Source of the DNA: Christensenella sp. UBA2853
Lineage (GTDB): Bacteria; Bacillota; Clostridia; Christensenellales; Aristaeellaceae
DNA length: 64,000 nt
Assembly (NCBI GenBank): GCA_002350845.1
Contig: DEFL01000049.1
Location: forward strand, 38,185 to 102,184
Direction of reading: 5' to 3'
The notes under the pieces were generated by a model. That model ran no database searches, was not told the DNA's origin, and worked only from the letters and a program-made list of their open reading frames with translations. Below, one piece after another: positions 43,621 through 55,661 of the stretch (its first letter is position 1; every line of letters begins with the position of its first letter). A program made the position numbers and the translations under genes.

Positions 43621-43697
43621 TACTTAGTATTTTGCTAAAGTGGGGTTATTTCGGCACTTTGGCAAACTGCTTGATTTTTGCTGCGGGAGGATGGAGT

Positions 43698-44453
43698 GTG
43701 TTACAGGAAATCCAGCCCCTTGCGGGTGAAAAAATCGAGGATCTTCAACTGGCCGGGTTGAAGATTCTGCAGAAGGAAAAAGGATTTCGGTACGGCATGG
43801 ATGCAGTGCTCCTGGCTGACTTTGCACGGATGGGGAGACGCGATGCTGTTGCAGACTTTGGAACCGGAACCGGCATTCTTCCACTTCTGCTCTATGGCCG
43901 CGGCAAAGGAAAAACATATGATGCCTTTGAGATTCAGCCCGATATGGCAGACATGGCCTCCAGAACAATGGCACTCAACTGTCTTGAGGAGACGATTCGT
44001 GTTCACTGCATGCGGGCAGAAGAGGCACATACAATCCTGGGCTATGGGAAAATGGACGCCGTTGTTTGCAATCCTCCGTACGGGATTCCAGGTGGAACAC
44101 TGAAGAATCCTGACCCTTCCAGGGCGATAGCACGACACCAGGATACCGGCGGGATTATGCCATTCCTTTTGTCTGCTTACAGAATTCTACGTGTTCGTGG
44201 ACGGTTTTCCATGATCTATCCGGCTCAGCGCATGCTGGAAGCAATGGAACAGATGGATCAGGCGAAACTGACGCCCAAACGCATCCGCATGGTCTATCCA
44301 TCGGTTGATAAGCCGGCCAATCTTGTTCTGATTGAGGGGCAGAAAGAAGCAGCACCACTGCTTCATCAGGAACCACCTCTGATTGTTCATGAAAAAGACG
44401 GACAGGAATCCGAGGAAATCAGGCGCATATATCATCTGGAGAGTGAGACATGA
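43698..44453 (+). CDS. tRNA1(Val) (adenine-N6)-methyltransferase-like protein
   Basis: A 251-residue SAM-dependent methyltransferase. GFRYGMDAVLLADFARM and DFGTGTGILPLLL form the SAM site, and NPPY at residues 125-128 is the N6-adenine methylation motif. It matches TrmN6/YfiC-type enzymes, which modify A37 of tRNA-Val. The GTG start at 43698 has GGGAGG 7 bp upstream; in-frame sequence back to 43632 lies just after the promoter and lacks a site. Its stop overlaps the next gene start (ATGA). Confidence 0.85.
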   Translation: MLQEIQPLAGEKIEDLQLAGLKILQKEKGFRYGMDAVLLADFARMGRRDAVADFGTGTGILPLLLYGRGKGKTYDAFEIQPDMADMASRTMALNCLEETIRVHCMRAEEAHTILGYGKMDAVVCNPPYGIPGGTLKNPDPSRAIARHQDTGGIMPFLLSAYRILRVRGRFSMIYPAQRMLEAMEQMDQAKLTPKRIRMVYPSVDKPANLVLIEGQKEAAPLLHQEPPLIVHEKDGQESEEIRRIYHLESET

Positions 44454-45661
44454 CAGATCTTCTGATAATCGGTGGAGGTGCTGCAGGACTTTCTGCTGCA
44501 GTCACAGCCAAAAGCCTGGGCGACTCGGTACTTGTTCTTGAGCGGATGGATCGTGTCGGGAAAAAGATCCTGGCAACAGGGAACGGAAGATGCAATCTGA
44601 TGAACAGCGGTTCATATCGCTATCCGGATGGCTTTGCATTTGCACAGCGCGTATTGACTCATGCAGGGCCAGACATGCAGCGTAAATTCTGGCATTCCCT
44701 GGGGCTGTTCTTAAGAGAAGAAGAGGCAGGGCGTGTGTATCCTGCCACATTACAGGCTTCAACAGTGCTGGATGTGCTCAGATTCCCTCTGGAAAAAGAT
44801 ATTCTCACCGGTGTCGACGTAAAAGACATCCGCAGAAAAGGCGAAGTTTGGGAAGCGGATGACGGACATCGGGTTTACAGAGCCAGAAGAATTCTCATGG
44901 CTGGAGGCGGATGTGCCCAGGAAAAGCTGGGGAGCAATGGAAGCTGCATTCGGATTCTTCGAAAGATGGGGTATCCCTGTTCACCCCTCCGGCCTGCACT
45001 TACGCAAATCGAGACGGATACCAAGCCGATCAAAGGACTTGAAGGAATCCGCGTGAAGGCAACAGTGACTGCACTTGCAGGAGGCAGACCGGTTCATGCT
45101 GAAAGCGGAGAGGTTCTGTTTACGTCCTATGGACTCAGCGGTGTGTGCGTAATGCAGTGTGCACGCTATGTCGATGAGCAGGATGCTTCCATTTCGCTGA
45201 ATTTCATTGATGCTTTGGGACTTGACGAACAAGGCATGCAGAAGGAGCTGAACATGCGTATTGCGCGTTTGGCATCCGCTCCTGCAGAAAGACTGCTGAC
45301 TGGCATTCTCCCGCCGAGGGTTGGTCAGGCAGTCCTGAACAGTGCGAAGATTCGCGCAGTGCACCTGGAGAATCTGTCTGAGGATATGATTCACAGGATT
45401 GTGCGGACAATGGCTGATTTCAGGGTGAATGTCAGGCAACTGAAAGGATTCGAGAGTGCGCAGGTGACACGCGGAGGGATCAGCACAGAGGTTTTCTCCG
45501 ATTGCACGATGGAATCGAAACGGGATCACGGACTGTATGCTGCTGGGGAACTACTTGATGTTGACGGGGACTGCGGTGGCTTTAATCTGATGTTCGCCTT
45601 TGCCAGCGGGATTCTGGCTGGGAAAAACGGACGGACTGCGCCTTGGGAGGTAGAAGGATGA
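44450..45661 (+). CDS. NAD(P)/FAD-dependent oxidoreductase, HI0933/YhiN family
   Basis: A 403-residue flavoprotein of the HI0933-like group. The FAD motif is LLIIGGGAAGLSAAVTAKSLG at the start, then VGKKILATGNGRCNLMNSG, a signature of the family, and the C-terminal block VTRGGISTEVF, followed by YAAGELLDVDGDCGGFNLMFAFASG (in two parts). The exact reaction is unknown; some relatives act on bile-acid or other steroid-like compounds but that is not to be assumed here. It overlaps trmN6 (ATGA) and tex. Confidence 0.88.
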   Translation: MTDLLIIGGGAAGLSAAVTAKSLGDSVLVLERMDRVGKKILATGNGRCNLMNSGSYRYPDGFAFAQRVLTHAGPDMQRKFWHSLGLFLREEEAGRVYPATLQASTVLDVLRFPLEKDILTGVDVKDIRRKGEVWEADDGHRVYRARRILMAGGGCAQEKLGSNGSCIRILRKMGYPCSPLRPALTQIETDTKPIKGLEGIRVKATVTALAGGRPVHAESGEVLFTSYGLSGVCVMQCARYVDEQDASISLNFIDALGLDEQGMQKELNMRIARLASAPAERLLTGILPPRVGQAVLNSAKIRAVHLENLSEDMIHRIVRTMADFRVNVRQLKGFESAQVTRGGISTEVFSDCTMESKRDHGLYAAGELLDVDGDCGGFNLMFAFASGILAGKNGRTAPWEVEG

Positions 45662-47856
45662 ATATTACAAATACATTGGCTGAGGAATTTCAGGTCCAAC
45701 CCTGGCAGATCGATGCTGTCATAGCATTGCTTGATGAAGGGTGCACAATTCCGTTTATTGCACGTTACCGCAAGGAGCAGCACGGCGAACTGGATGATCA
45801 GAAACTGCGTGATATTTCTGATCGTCTGACTGCACTTCGCAATCTTGAACAGAGACGGGCTGAAATTACAGATTCACTCAAAAAACTGGATAAATGGACG
45901 GAAGAGCTGCAGAAAGAAATCGATAATGCCTCTACGATGGCAAGGCTTGAGGATATTTATCGTCCTTACCGCCCGAAGCGCCGCACGCGTGCGAGTATTG
46001 CAAAAGAAAAGGGCCTTGAACCCCTTGCCGACATGATCCTGCTTCAGCTGAGCCGTGCGAAAACACCGGAAGAACTTGCAGACGGGTTTATCAATCCTGA
46101 ACTGGATGTGAAAGATGCGCAGGAAGCACTTCAGGGAGCCATGGATATCATTGCTGAACGTGTTTCAGATGACCCCAATGTGCGACTGAAACTCAAACAG
46201 CTCTATGCGCGGGAAGCTGTCATCAAAACTGAAAAAGCCAAAGATGAAGACAGTGTCTATTCCATGTACTATGAGGACTATCAGGAAAGATGGCTGACCA
46301 TGCCCGGCCATCGTGTGCTTGCAGTCAACCGCGGCGAAAAAGAAGGCTTTCTGAAAGTCAAAATGGATCTTGACCCGCTCCATGCTTACCAGGTGATTGC
46401 CGAAGAATATATTGCCAATACCGGTTCGATTGCAACCAATTATGTGAAGATGGCCTGTGAAGATGCTTATTCACGTCTGATCGCCCCATCTCTTGAGACC
46501 GAGCTGCGCAATGATGCGACAGACCGTGCCCAGAAGGCTGCGATTTCAGTGTTTGCCCTGAATCTGAAGCCTCTTCTGATGGCACCTCCGGTTCGTGGTC
46601 AGGTCACCATCGGTCTGGATCCGGGATATATGCATGGCTGCAAAGTGGCTGTCGTCGATGCGACCGGGCGTGTGCTGGATACATGCGTAGTTTTCCCGAC
46701 ACAGAAGAATCAGATTGAGCGGTCGAAAGCGATCATCAAGAAGATGATCCTTGAATACCATGTAACCGTGGCCGCGATTGGCAACGGTACTGCCAGCAGA
46801 GAAACAGAACAGTTCTTTGTCGATGTCATGCATGAGCTTCCGGAAGGGACAAAGATTGCCTATATGATGGTGTCTGAGGCCGGCGCTTCGGTGTACTCGG
46901 CTTCTCCGCTCGCTGCTGAAGAGTTCCCGCAGTACGATGTGAATATTCGTTCTGCGATCTCTATTGCACGGCGTCTTGAAGACCCTCTGGCTGAGCTTGT
47001 GAAGATTGACCCGAAAGCGATCGGTGTGGGGCAGTATCAGCATGACCTGAAGGAAGCCGAACTTGACGAAGCGCTGGACCATGTTGTTGAGGACTGCGTG
47101 AACTCGGTTGGCGTGGATGTCAATACAGCCAGCGCTGCTCTGCTCAGCCATGTCGCAGGCGTGAACAGCACGGTTGCCAAGAATATTGTTTCTTATCGCG
47201 AAGCAAACGGACCGTTCTCGGCCAGAAGCGAGCTCAAAAAAGTGCCGAAGCTGGGACCGAGAGCGTTCGAACAATGCGCGGGCTTCCTGAGAATCCCGGG
47301 TGGAAAAGACCTGATTGAGAATACCGGTGTGCATCCTGAAAGCTACAAGGCCGCAAAAGCGCTGCTGAAGCGTTTTGACATCAATGCGCAGGAAGCTGCA
47401 GGCGGCAAGCTGGTTCCTCTGGTGGAAAACATCGGATATGGTCTGATTGCCAAGGAACTGGAAATCGGTGAGCCGACACTCCGGGACATTGTCAAAGAAA
47501 TGAGCAAGCCAGGACGCGACCCGCGAGACGAACTTCCCCCGCCACTGCTCAGACAGGATGTCATGAAGATTGAAGACCTGAGTGTCGGAATGGAGCTTCG
47601 TGGCACCGTCAGAAATGTTGTGGACTTCGGAGCCTTTGTGGATATTGGGGTTCATCACGACGGACTGGTTCATATCAGTCAGTTTGGATGTTTTCTGAAG
47701 CACCCATCTCAGGCGGTCAGTGTGGGTGATGTCGTGACTGTCTGGGTTCTGAGTGTCGATGTGAAAAAAGAGAGGATTGGCCTGACCATGGTAAAACCCG
47801 GAAGTGCACCACAGGCAGAAAGACGGACTGCGGGGGCTCGACAGGCAAAACAATAA
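45658..47856 (+). CDS. tex: RNA-binding transcriptional accessory protein Tex
   Basis: A 732-residue Tex/YhgF-type protein. Domains in order: helical Tex N-terminus (FIARYRKEQHGELDDQKLR), a YqgF-like RNase H fold (TIGLDPGYMHGCKVAVVD), helix-hairpin-helix repeats (VGVDVNTASAALLSHVAGV), and a C-terminal S1 RNA-binding domain (LRGTVRNVVDFGAFVDIGVHHDGLVH). Tex proteins bind RNA and the transcription machinery and affect gene expression broadly. The start ATG overlaps the preceding stop. Full length for the family. Confidence 0.95.
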   Translation: MNITNTLAEEFQVQPWQIDAVIALLDEGCTIPFIARYRKEQHGELDDQKLRDISDRLTALRNLEQRRAEITDSLKKLDKWTEELQKEIDNASTMARLEDIYRPYRPKRRTRASIAKEKGLEPLADMILLQLSRAKTPEELADGFINPELDVKDAQEALQGAMDIIAERVSDDPNVRLKLKQLYAREAVIKTEKAKDEDSVYSMYYEDYQERWLTMPGHRVLAVNRGEKEGFLKVKMDLDPLHAYQVIAEEYIANTGSIATNYVKMACEDAYSRLIAPSLETELRNDATDRAQKAAISVFALNLKPLLMAPPVRGQVTIGLDPGYMHGCKVAVVDATGRVLDTCVVFPTQKNQIERSKAIIKKMILEYHVTVAAIGNGTASRETEQFFVDVMHELPEGTKIAYMMVSEAGASVYSASPLAAEEFPQYDVNIRSAISIARRLEDPLAELVKIDPKAIGVGQYQHDLKEAELDEALDHVVEDCVNSVGVDVNTASAALLSHVAGVNSTVAKNIVSYREANGPFSARSELKKVPKLGPRAFEQCAGFLRIPGGKDLIENTGVHPESYKAAKALLKRFDINAQEAAGGKLVPLVENIGYGLIAKELEIGEPTLRDIVKEMSKPGRDPRDELPPPLLRQDVMKIEDLSVGMELRGTVRNVVDFGAFVDIGVHHDGLVHISQFGCFLKHPSQAVSVGDVVTVWVLSVDVKKERIGLTMVKPGSAPQAERRTAGARQAKQ

Positions 47857-47883
47857 ACTGTACAAGGACAAGGAGGGTCTCTT

Positions 47884-48195
47884 ATGGATGAGGATAAAAT
47901 CCGGAATGCTGAGACGGATACGCTGATGCATGCAATTCTGAGCATTCAGACGGAAGAAGAGGCGTATTGTTTCTTTGAGGATCTATGTACGGTTGCAGAA
48001 ATTCACAGCATGGCACAGAGACTGGAAGTTGCCTGTCTGCTGAGACAGAAAAAAACCTATAACGAGATTGCACAAATGACGGGGGCTTCCACGGCGACAA
48101 TCAGCAGAGTGAATCGCGCACTTGTCTGGGGTCGTGACGGGTATAAGAACATCCTTGATCGAATAAGCGAACCGACGATGAAAGATGAGGTATGA
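47884..48195 (+). CDS. yerC: YerC/YecD family TrpR-like regulator
   Basis: A 103-residue helix-turn-helix protein of the TrpR/YerC group. The HTH is TYNEIAQMTGASTATISRVNRAL, with MAQRLEVACLLRQK ahead of it. YerC-type proteins commonly precede pcrA and ligA in Bacillota, as here. Ligand and targets are unknown; the tryptophan pocket is not conserved as far as I can tell. It overlaps the frame of pcrA by only a few bases at the end. Confidence 0.9.
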   Translation: MDEDKIRNAETDTLMHAILSIQTEEEAYCFFEDLCTVAEIHSMAQRLEVACLLRQKKTYNEIAQMTGASTATISRVNRALVWGRDGYKNILDRISEPTMKDEV

Positions 48196-48196
48196 A

Positions 48197-50467
48197 ATGA
48201 ATCTGAGTGGATTGAATCCTGAACAACGCAGAGCTGCAGAAACATTGGATGGGCCTGTACTGATCCTTGCTGGTGCCGGATCAGGAAAGACAAGAACGCT
48301 GACCTATCGCGTGGCAAATCTGATTGATCATGGTGTGGAACCTTATCATATCATTGCATTGACATTTACCAATAAGGCTGCGAAGGAAATGAAGGAACGA
48401 ATCACAGCCCTCATTGGTGACAAGGCGGAGGATGTCTGGGTTTCGACTTTCCATTCCTCATGCGCAAGAATTCTTAGAAAAGATATTGAGAAAATCGGGT
48501 ATGAACGCTCTTTTACCATTTTTGACGATGATGACCAGAATGCGGTTCTTAAGGAAATCTATAAACGCCTGAACATTGATGACAAGATGCTGTCCATCAA
48601 AATGATGCGCGGCATTATTTCCGACGCAAAGAATGATCTTCTGTCTCCGGATGAATGGTTCCAGAATTCTCCCAGAGATTATATGTCCCAGCGCGAACAT
48701 GATATTTATCTCGAATATGAAACCCGTCTGAAGGGCCTGAATGCACTGGATTTTGATGATCTGCTGCTGAAAACACTTGAACTGCTTGCGGATCATCCTC
48801 CGGTCCTGGAGTACTATCGTCAGCGTTTCCAGTATATTCTTGTGGACGAATATCAGGATACCAACAAAGCGCAGTATGAACTGATCCATCTGCTTTCCTC
48901 AGCAAACCGCAACATCTGTGTTGTCGGTGATGATGACCAGTCGATCTATGGATGGCGCGGTGCGGATATCCGAAACATTCTTGAGTTTGAAAAAGACTAT
49001 CCCGGTGCTGCTGTGATCAAGCTCGAGCAGAATTACCGCTCGACGAGCAATATTCTGGATGCAGCCAATCAGGTCATTGCGCATAATGAAGGGCGCAAGG
49101 AAAAGCTCCTCTGGACAGAGGAACCCGAAGGCGAAAAGATCCATGTGTATTGCGCCTGTGATGAAAAAGAAGAGGCGGCATGGATTTCCGATGTCATCCG
49201 GCAGTATCACAAAGAGGGCGAAAAATACGGATCCTTTGCGATCCTGTACCGCACCAATTCGCAGAGCCGTGCACTGGAAGAAATGCTGATGCGCTCAAGC
49301 ATTCCGTATACGGTTTTCGGCGGACAGAAATTCTATGAACGCAAGGAAATCAGGGACATTACGGCCTACCTCCGTGTCCTGGCCAACCCGTCGGATGATC
49401 TTTCATTAAGACGGATCATCAATGTGCCAAGACGTTCGATTGGTGACAGCACCGTGCAGATGCTGGATGATTACGCACGTGCGCAGAATATGCCCCTGTA
49501 CTCCTCCCTGACGGATCTGCCGCCTGAGCTAGCGTCACGTCCGCGCAAGTGTGTAACCGAATTTGCAAATCTCATGAATGAACTGCTGGTGCTCAAAGAA
49601 ACGACACCGCTGGAAGAATTCATTGTGACGCTCATTGACAGGGTTGGTCTGAAAGAACCGTATGAAAAAGACAAATCGGATGATGGTCAGGCCAGGCTTG
49701 AAAACATCAATGAAATGATTGCGGCTGTGCGTGATTTCGCTCTGAATCATGAGAATGCGACGCTTGAAGGATATCTGGAGAGCATTGCGCTGGTGATGGA
49801 TATTGACAGCATGGAAGAGAGCCCGGACTATGTCATGCTGATGACGCTGCATTCTTCCAAGGGACTTGAGTTCTCCAATGTCTTTATTGCGGGTATGGAA
49901 GAAGGCGTGTTTCCTTCCTATCGGTCTCTTGAGGATGAAGCACGGCTCGAAGAAGAGCGCAGGCTGTGTTATGTCGGTATTACCCGTGCCAGGAAACGTC
50001 TGTTTCTTTCCCGTGCGGAAAGCCGCATGACCTATGCTCAGGCCAACTTTAATCCACCCTCCAGATTTCTCGCTGAGATCCCTAAGCGCCTGATCGAGGA
50101 TGATCTGGCAGCCCAGAGGGCGAAAAACTTTGGGCGCACGGTTCCGCAGCAGACGAGGACACCGATGAAGATTCAGCCGCGTTTGGTCAAGCGGCCGGGT
50201 GATCCGCTGGGTGTATCCGTGACGGATCCGCTAAATATTCCGGGTGTGACAAAAGGTTTTGTGCCGAGTCAGGCGAGAGAGAATCCACCGGCTGACATTG
50301 GCATGTATAAGCCCGGAGATCATGTGCAGCACAGAAAGTTTGGTGTGGGTGAAGTACAGGAAGTGGTCGGAAACGGACCTGACGCACGGATCAGAATTGA
50401 ATTTACAGCGTATGGTATGCGCGAGTTTGTGCTCAGCCTTGCACCGATTGCCAAACTGGAGGAATAA
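48197..50467 (+). CDS. pcrA: ATP-dependent DNA helicase PcrA
   Basis: A 756-residue UvrD/Rep-type 3'-5' helicase used in repair and in rolling-circle replication. LAGAGSGKTRTLTYR is Walker A, ALTFTNKAAKEM motif Ia, ILVDEYQDTNKAQ motif II, VGDDDQSIYGWRGAD motif III, TMTLHSSKGLEF-type MTLHSSKGLEF motif V and CYVGITRARKRL motif VI. The C-terminus has a Tudor-like tail (VQHRKFGVGEVQEV) typical of PcrA. The ATG at 48197 follows GAGG. Directly upstream of ligA, the usual order. Confidence 0.95.
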   Translation: MNLSGLNPEQRRAAETLDGPVLILAGAGSGKTRTLTYRVANLIDHGVEPYHIIALTFTNKAAKEMKERITALIGDKAEDVWVSTFHSSCARILRKDIEKIGYERSFTIFDDDDQNAVLKEIYKRLNIDDKMLSIKMMRGIISDAKNDLLSPDEWFQNSPRDYMSQREHDIYLEYETRLKGLNALDFDDLLLKTLELLADHPPVLEYYRQRFQYILVDEYQDTNKAQYELIHLLSSANRNICVVGDDDQSIYGWRGADIRNILEFEKDYPGAAVIKLEQNYRSTSNILDAANQVIAHNEGRKEKLLWTEEPEGEKIHVYCACDEKEEAAWISDVIRQYHKEGEKYGSFAILYRTNSQSRALEEMLMRSSIPYTVFGGQKFYERKEIRDITAYLRVLANPSDDLSLRRIINVPRRSIGDSTVQMLDDYARAQNMPLYSSLTDLPPELASRPRKCVTEFANLMNELLVLKETTPLEEFIVTLIDRVGLKEPYEKDKSDDGQARLENINEMIAAVRDFALNHENATLEGYLESIALVMDIDSMEESPDYVMLMTLHSSKGLEFSNVFIAGMEEGVFPSYRSLEDEARLEEERRLCYVGITRARKRLFLSRAESRMTYAQANFNPPSRFLAEIPKRLIEDDLAAQRAKNFGRTVPQQTRTPMKIQPRLVKRPGDPLGVSVTDPLNIPGVTKGFVPSQARENPPADIGMYKPGDHVQHRKFGVGEVQEVVGNGPDARIRIEFTAYGMREFVLSLAPIAKLEE

Positions 50468-52432
<1,965 letters not shown>

Positions 52433-52438
52433 AAGGCC

Positions 52439-53587
52439 ATGGCAGAACGGACCGTCCTATATATCGATCTTGATGCCCTGAAGAAGAATTACAGGACGGC
52501 CTGCTCAATGACCCAAGCCAGGGTCTGCTGTGTGCTGAAAAGCAACGCATATGGGCACGGAAGTGTTCCGGTTGCCCGAGCGTTAGCAGATGAAGGATGT
52601 ACAAGCTTCGCCGTGAGCTGTGCGAGGGAAGCTTTGGAGCTGATCTTGAACGGCATACACGGTGAAATACTGATTATGGGTCCCTGTGAAAAGGAGTATC
52701 AAGCAGATCTGCTCGGGCAGAATATCCTGTTTACGGTGACCTGCGAAGAAGACATCGAAGAACTGGAGGAATCGTGTCGTCTGCAGGGAATGACCTGCAG
52801 GGTTCACCTGAAAATCGACACTGGGTTTCATCGCCTTGGCTTTGATCCTACGCCGAAGGCTGCGCAGAGGATTGCTGAAAAGCTGGAGACATGCCAGCAT
52901 GTTCATGCAGTCGGGCTGTATTCTCACCTCGGACTGATCGATGAAGAACTCGACCATGCCCAGTACCGCAGATTGATTGCGATGCAGGATTATCTGCGTG
53001 CTTTCTCAATCGAGCACCTCGAGCGGCACATTTGCGATTCCATTTCCCTGGTCCGTTATCCCCAGTGGCATATGGAACGGGTTCGGATCGGAGCGTTTCT
53101 CTATGGTGTCCGTCCAAGCAGGTCGGATCAGATGCCCTTTGAGTGCCTGGAAACGATACGCTTTGCCACAACGATATCACAGATTCGGCAGGTACGCTGC
53201 GGAGATGCGATTGGCTATGGAGAAGAACGCATAGACCATGATGCGAGGATTGCCACATTGTGCGCAGGGTATGGTGATGGGTATCCCCGGCGTCTTTCCA
53301 ATGGAAAAGGCTCTGTTCTTATCGCCGGGAAGCGTGCGAAGGTCATCGGACTGATCTGTATGGACCAGATGATGGTGGATGTCACGGATATTCCGGAGGC
53401 GCATCGGGGATCAGAAGCTGTACTGCTGGGAGGCGGCATTTCCTATCAGGAATTTGCAGACTGGGCTCAAACCAATCGGAATGAATGTCTGGCCATGCTG
53501 TCCAGACGCCCGGTCAGAATCTATATGGAGCAAGGGAAAAAGGTTGCATTCAGCGATGAACTGCTGGGGAGGAAATCAGAAAGATGA
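52439..53587 (+). CDS. alr: Alanine racemase
   Basis: A 382-residue fold-type III PLP enzyme, making D-alanine for peptidoglycan. The PLP Lys is K34 in VLKSNAYGHG, and the second catalytic residue is Y278 in CAGYGDGYPR. RLGFDPTP and RIGAFLYGVRPS bind the cofactor phosphate. The start at 52439 follows GGGAGG. It is 6 bp after ligA and overlaps the next gene, putting cell-wall amino-acid supply in the same run as LD-carboxypeptidase. Confidence 0.94.
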   Translation: MAERTVLYIDLDALKKNYRTACSMTQARVCCVLKSNAYGHGSVPVARALADEGCTSFAVSCAREALELILNGIHGEILIMGPCEKEYQADLLGQNILFTVTCEEDIEELEESCRLQGMTCRVHLKIDTGFHRLGFDPTPKAAQRIAEKLETCQHVHAVGLYSHLGLIDEELDHAQYRRLIAMQDYLRAFSIEHLERHICDSISLVRYPQWHMERVRIGAFLYGVRPSRSDQMPFECLETIRFATTISQIRQVRCGDAIGYGEERIDHDARIATLCAGYGDGYPRRLSNGKGSVLIAGKRAKVIGLICMDQMMVDVTDIPEAHRGSEAVLLGGGISYQEFADWAQTNRNECLAMLSRRPVRIYMEQGKKVAFSDELLGRKSER

Positions 53588-54747
53588 CCATAATTCAGGC
53601 ATCTGACATTTCCGGGATACTGCCGGAAGTGATTGCGTTCCGAAGAGAGCTGCACCAGTGGCCCGAGCTCAGCGGAGAAGAAAAGGAGACCCGGGACCGC
53701 CTTCTCAGAGAACTGAAGAAGACGGATTGTCAGATCCAGTTGTTTGATCATCATTACGGCATCATGGCTGTGATGAAAAACGGCCATGGGCGCTGCATGG
53801 CTGTACGTGCCGATATGGACGCATTGCCGGTTCAGGAAGCCACCGGGCTTTCCTTTGAAAGCAGACATCCCGGTGTCATGCATGCCTGCGGCCATGATGT
53901 GCACATGGCACTTGCATTGGGCAGTGCCCTCTATCTGGATACACATCGTGATCAGTGGCAGGGTGAAGTGCGCTTCCTGTTTGAACCGCAGGAGGAAACT
54001 GTCGGCGGCGCGCGGTTCATGGCGGAAGCGGGCTGTATGGATCAGGTGGACTGCATTATCGGACAGCATGTGAATCCTTCTTATCCTGCAGGAACCTATT
54101 TCTGCAAGCCCGGTTTTGTTTCGGGCTCGAGCGATGAGGTTGAGATCACCGTCAGGGGTACAGCGTGCCATGGTGCGTATCCTGAGCGCGGGGTGGATGC
54201 GATTCTGATTGCCGCAAATATGGTCACTGCACTTCAGTCACTGGTCAGCCGTCATATTTCTCCGTTTGATTCTGCTGTCCTGACACTGGGTACCATACAG
54301 GGAGGCAAAGCCAAAAATATCGTCTGCGATCAGGTCTGTCTTGGCGGTACACTGAGAACGCTGAGAAATGAAACGCGCAAGGATATGCAGGAGGGGATTC
54401 GGCGCATCTGCCATTCAGTGGCTGAAGCCTTTGGAGGAAGTGCTGAGGTTGTCATCCGTCCTGGATACGGAGCAGTCTACAATTCAGATCGGTATTATCC
54501 GGTGATTGAACAGGTTGCTCAGGAAGTATTTGGAATGGAGCACATGGTTCGCCGTGAGAACCCAAGTCTGGGCGTGGAGAGCATGTTCTATTTTATGGAG
54601 AAAACGGACGGGGTGTATTACGACATTGGAAGCGGTGTCAGTACAGCACTCCACACGTCCACGATGACCATTGATGAAAACTGCATCAGCGCGGGACTCC
54701 GCATGCAGATCAGTTCACTGCTTACGCTGTTAGGAGGACATGTATGA
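53584..54747 (+). CDS. M20 family amidohydrolase
   Basis: A 387-residue M20D metallopeptidase/amidohydrolase, of the N-acyl-L-amino-acid or aminobenzoyl-glutamate type. HQWPELSGEEKET, VRADMDALPVQEA, MHACGHDVHMA (metal-binding His and Asp), FEPQEETVGGARFM and GTACHGAYPERGVDAI, plus a final ALHTSTMTIDENC, are all in place. The substrate is unknown; position between alr and the LD-carboxypeptidase gene suggests wall-peptide or amino-acid recycling. ATGA overlap on both sides. Confidence 0.9.
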   Translation: MTIIQASDISGILPEVIAFRRELHQWPELSGEEKETRDRLLRELKKTDCQIQLFDHHYGIMAVMKNGHGRCMAVRADMDALPVQEATGLSFESRHPGVMHACGHDVHMALALGSALYLDTHRDQWQGEVRFLFEPQEETVGGARFMAEAGCMDQVDCIIGQHVNPSYPAGTYFCKPGFVSGSSDEVEITVRGTACHGAYPERGVDAILIAANMVTALQSLVSRHISPFDSAVLTLGTIQGGKAKNIVCDQVCLGGTLRTLRNETRKDMQEGIRRICHSVAEAFGGSAEVVIRPGYGAVYNSDRYYPVIEQVAQEVFGMEHMVRRENPSLGVESMFYFMEKTDGVYYDIGSGVSTALHTSTMTIDENCISAGLRMQISSLLTLLGGHV

Positions 54748-55658
54748 TCTTTCCCAGGCCTCTGCATCCCGGCAGCAGAGTGCGAATGATTGGTATTTCG
54801 GGATGCCTGCACACAGAGAATATTCCTGCTGAAGCAGAAGCCTGCAGGCAGCGTCTGGAGGCACTTGGCTTTCAGGTGGAAATGGATGAAACCTGTCAAA
54901 AACAGGTAGGATATCTGTCCGGCACGGATCGTGAAAGGGCAGATGCTTTGAACCGTGCTTTTCTTGATGATACAGTGGACGCAGTGTGGTGCATGAAAGG
55001 CGGATGGGGTGTCAACCGCATGCTTCCGTATGTGGATTTTCACGTCATACGCGAGCATCCGAAAGCATTCATCGGATACTCGGATATTACATCCATGCAT
55101 CTGGCCATACGGAAATTCGCAGACTTTGTGACTTTTCATGGGCCGATGGGGACTTCCGGGACATGGTCTGATGCGGTCAGGAATTCTCTTCTGCATGCAC
55201 TGTCCGGACATCCGGATCCTGTCTTTCAGGACGGAAAACTCGAATGCATACGTGGGGGATCCGGTGAGGGCGAAGTCATTGGCGGCAATCTGAGCCTGCT
55301 TGCATCTTCGCTGGGCACTGCGTATGCGCCGGATACGCAGGGAAAGATTCTTTTCATCGAGGAAATCGGGGAAAAGGTATACCGCATTGACGAATTTCTG
55401 TGTCATTTATATCTTGCAGGCAAGCTGACAGGGCTTGCAGGATTGGTATTTGGCGGGTTTACGAACTGTACCAATGAGTATCCGGAATCAGGCTTTGAAC
55501 TGCATGAGATTCTTGCTCATTGGGCTGAGCTGGCTGGATGTCCGTGCGCATGTGGACTTCAGTGCGGGCATATTGCCGAGAATTTAACGCTGCCACTGGG
55601 TCTGCGATACCGCCTGGATGCGGATGCCGGTGTACTTTGTCTGTCGGAAAGGAACTGA
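54744..55658 (+). CDS. ldcA: LD-carboxypeptidase, S66 family
   Basis: A 304-residue S66 serine peptidase that removes the terminal D-Ala from wall tetrapeptides for recycling. The nucleophile is S113 in IGYSDITSMHLA, with the catalytic Glu in FIEEIGEKVYRIDEF and the His in GHIAENLTLPLG. MKGGWGVNRMLPYVDF is the N-terminal family block. It has no signal peptide, so it acts inside the cell as LdcA does. 3 bp before the M50 gene. Confidence 0.92.
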   Translation: MIFPRPLHPGSRVRMIGISGCLHTENIPAEAEACRQRLEALGFQVEMDETCQKQVGYLSGTDRERADALNRAFLDDTVDAVWCMKGGWGVNRMLPYVDFHVIREHPKAFIGYSDITSMHLAIRKFADFVTFHGPMGTSGTWSDAVRNSLLHALSGHPDPVFQDGKLECIRGGSGEGEVIGGNLSLLASSLGTAYAPDTQGKILFIEEIGEKVYRIDEFLCHLYLAGKLTGLAGLVFGGFTNCTNEYPESGFELHEILAHWAELAGCPCACGLQCGHIAENLTLPLGLRYRLDADAGVLCLSERN

Positions 55659-55661
55659 TTT

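Noticed and set aside
46546..47931. Long minus-strand open frame (461 codons) across tex
   Set aside because: Antisense to a full-length, well-recognised Tex; no motif of its own.
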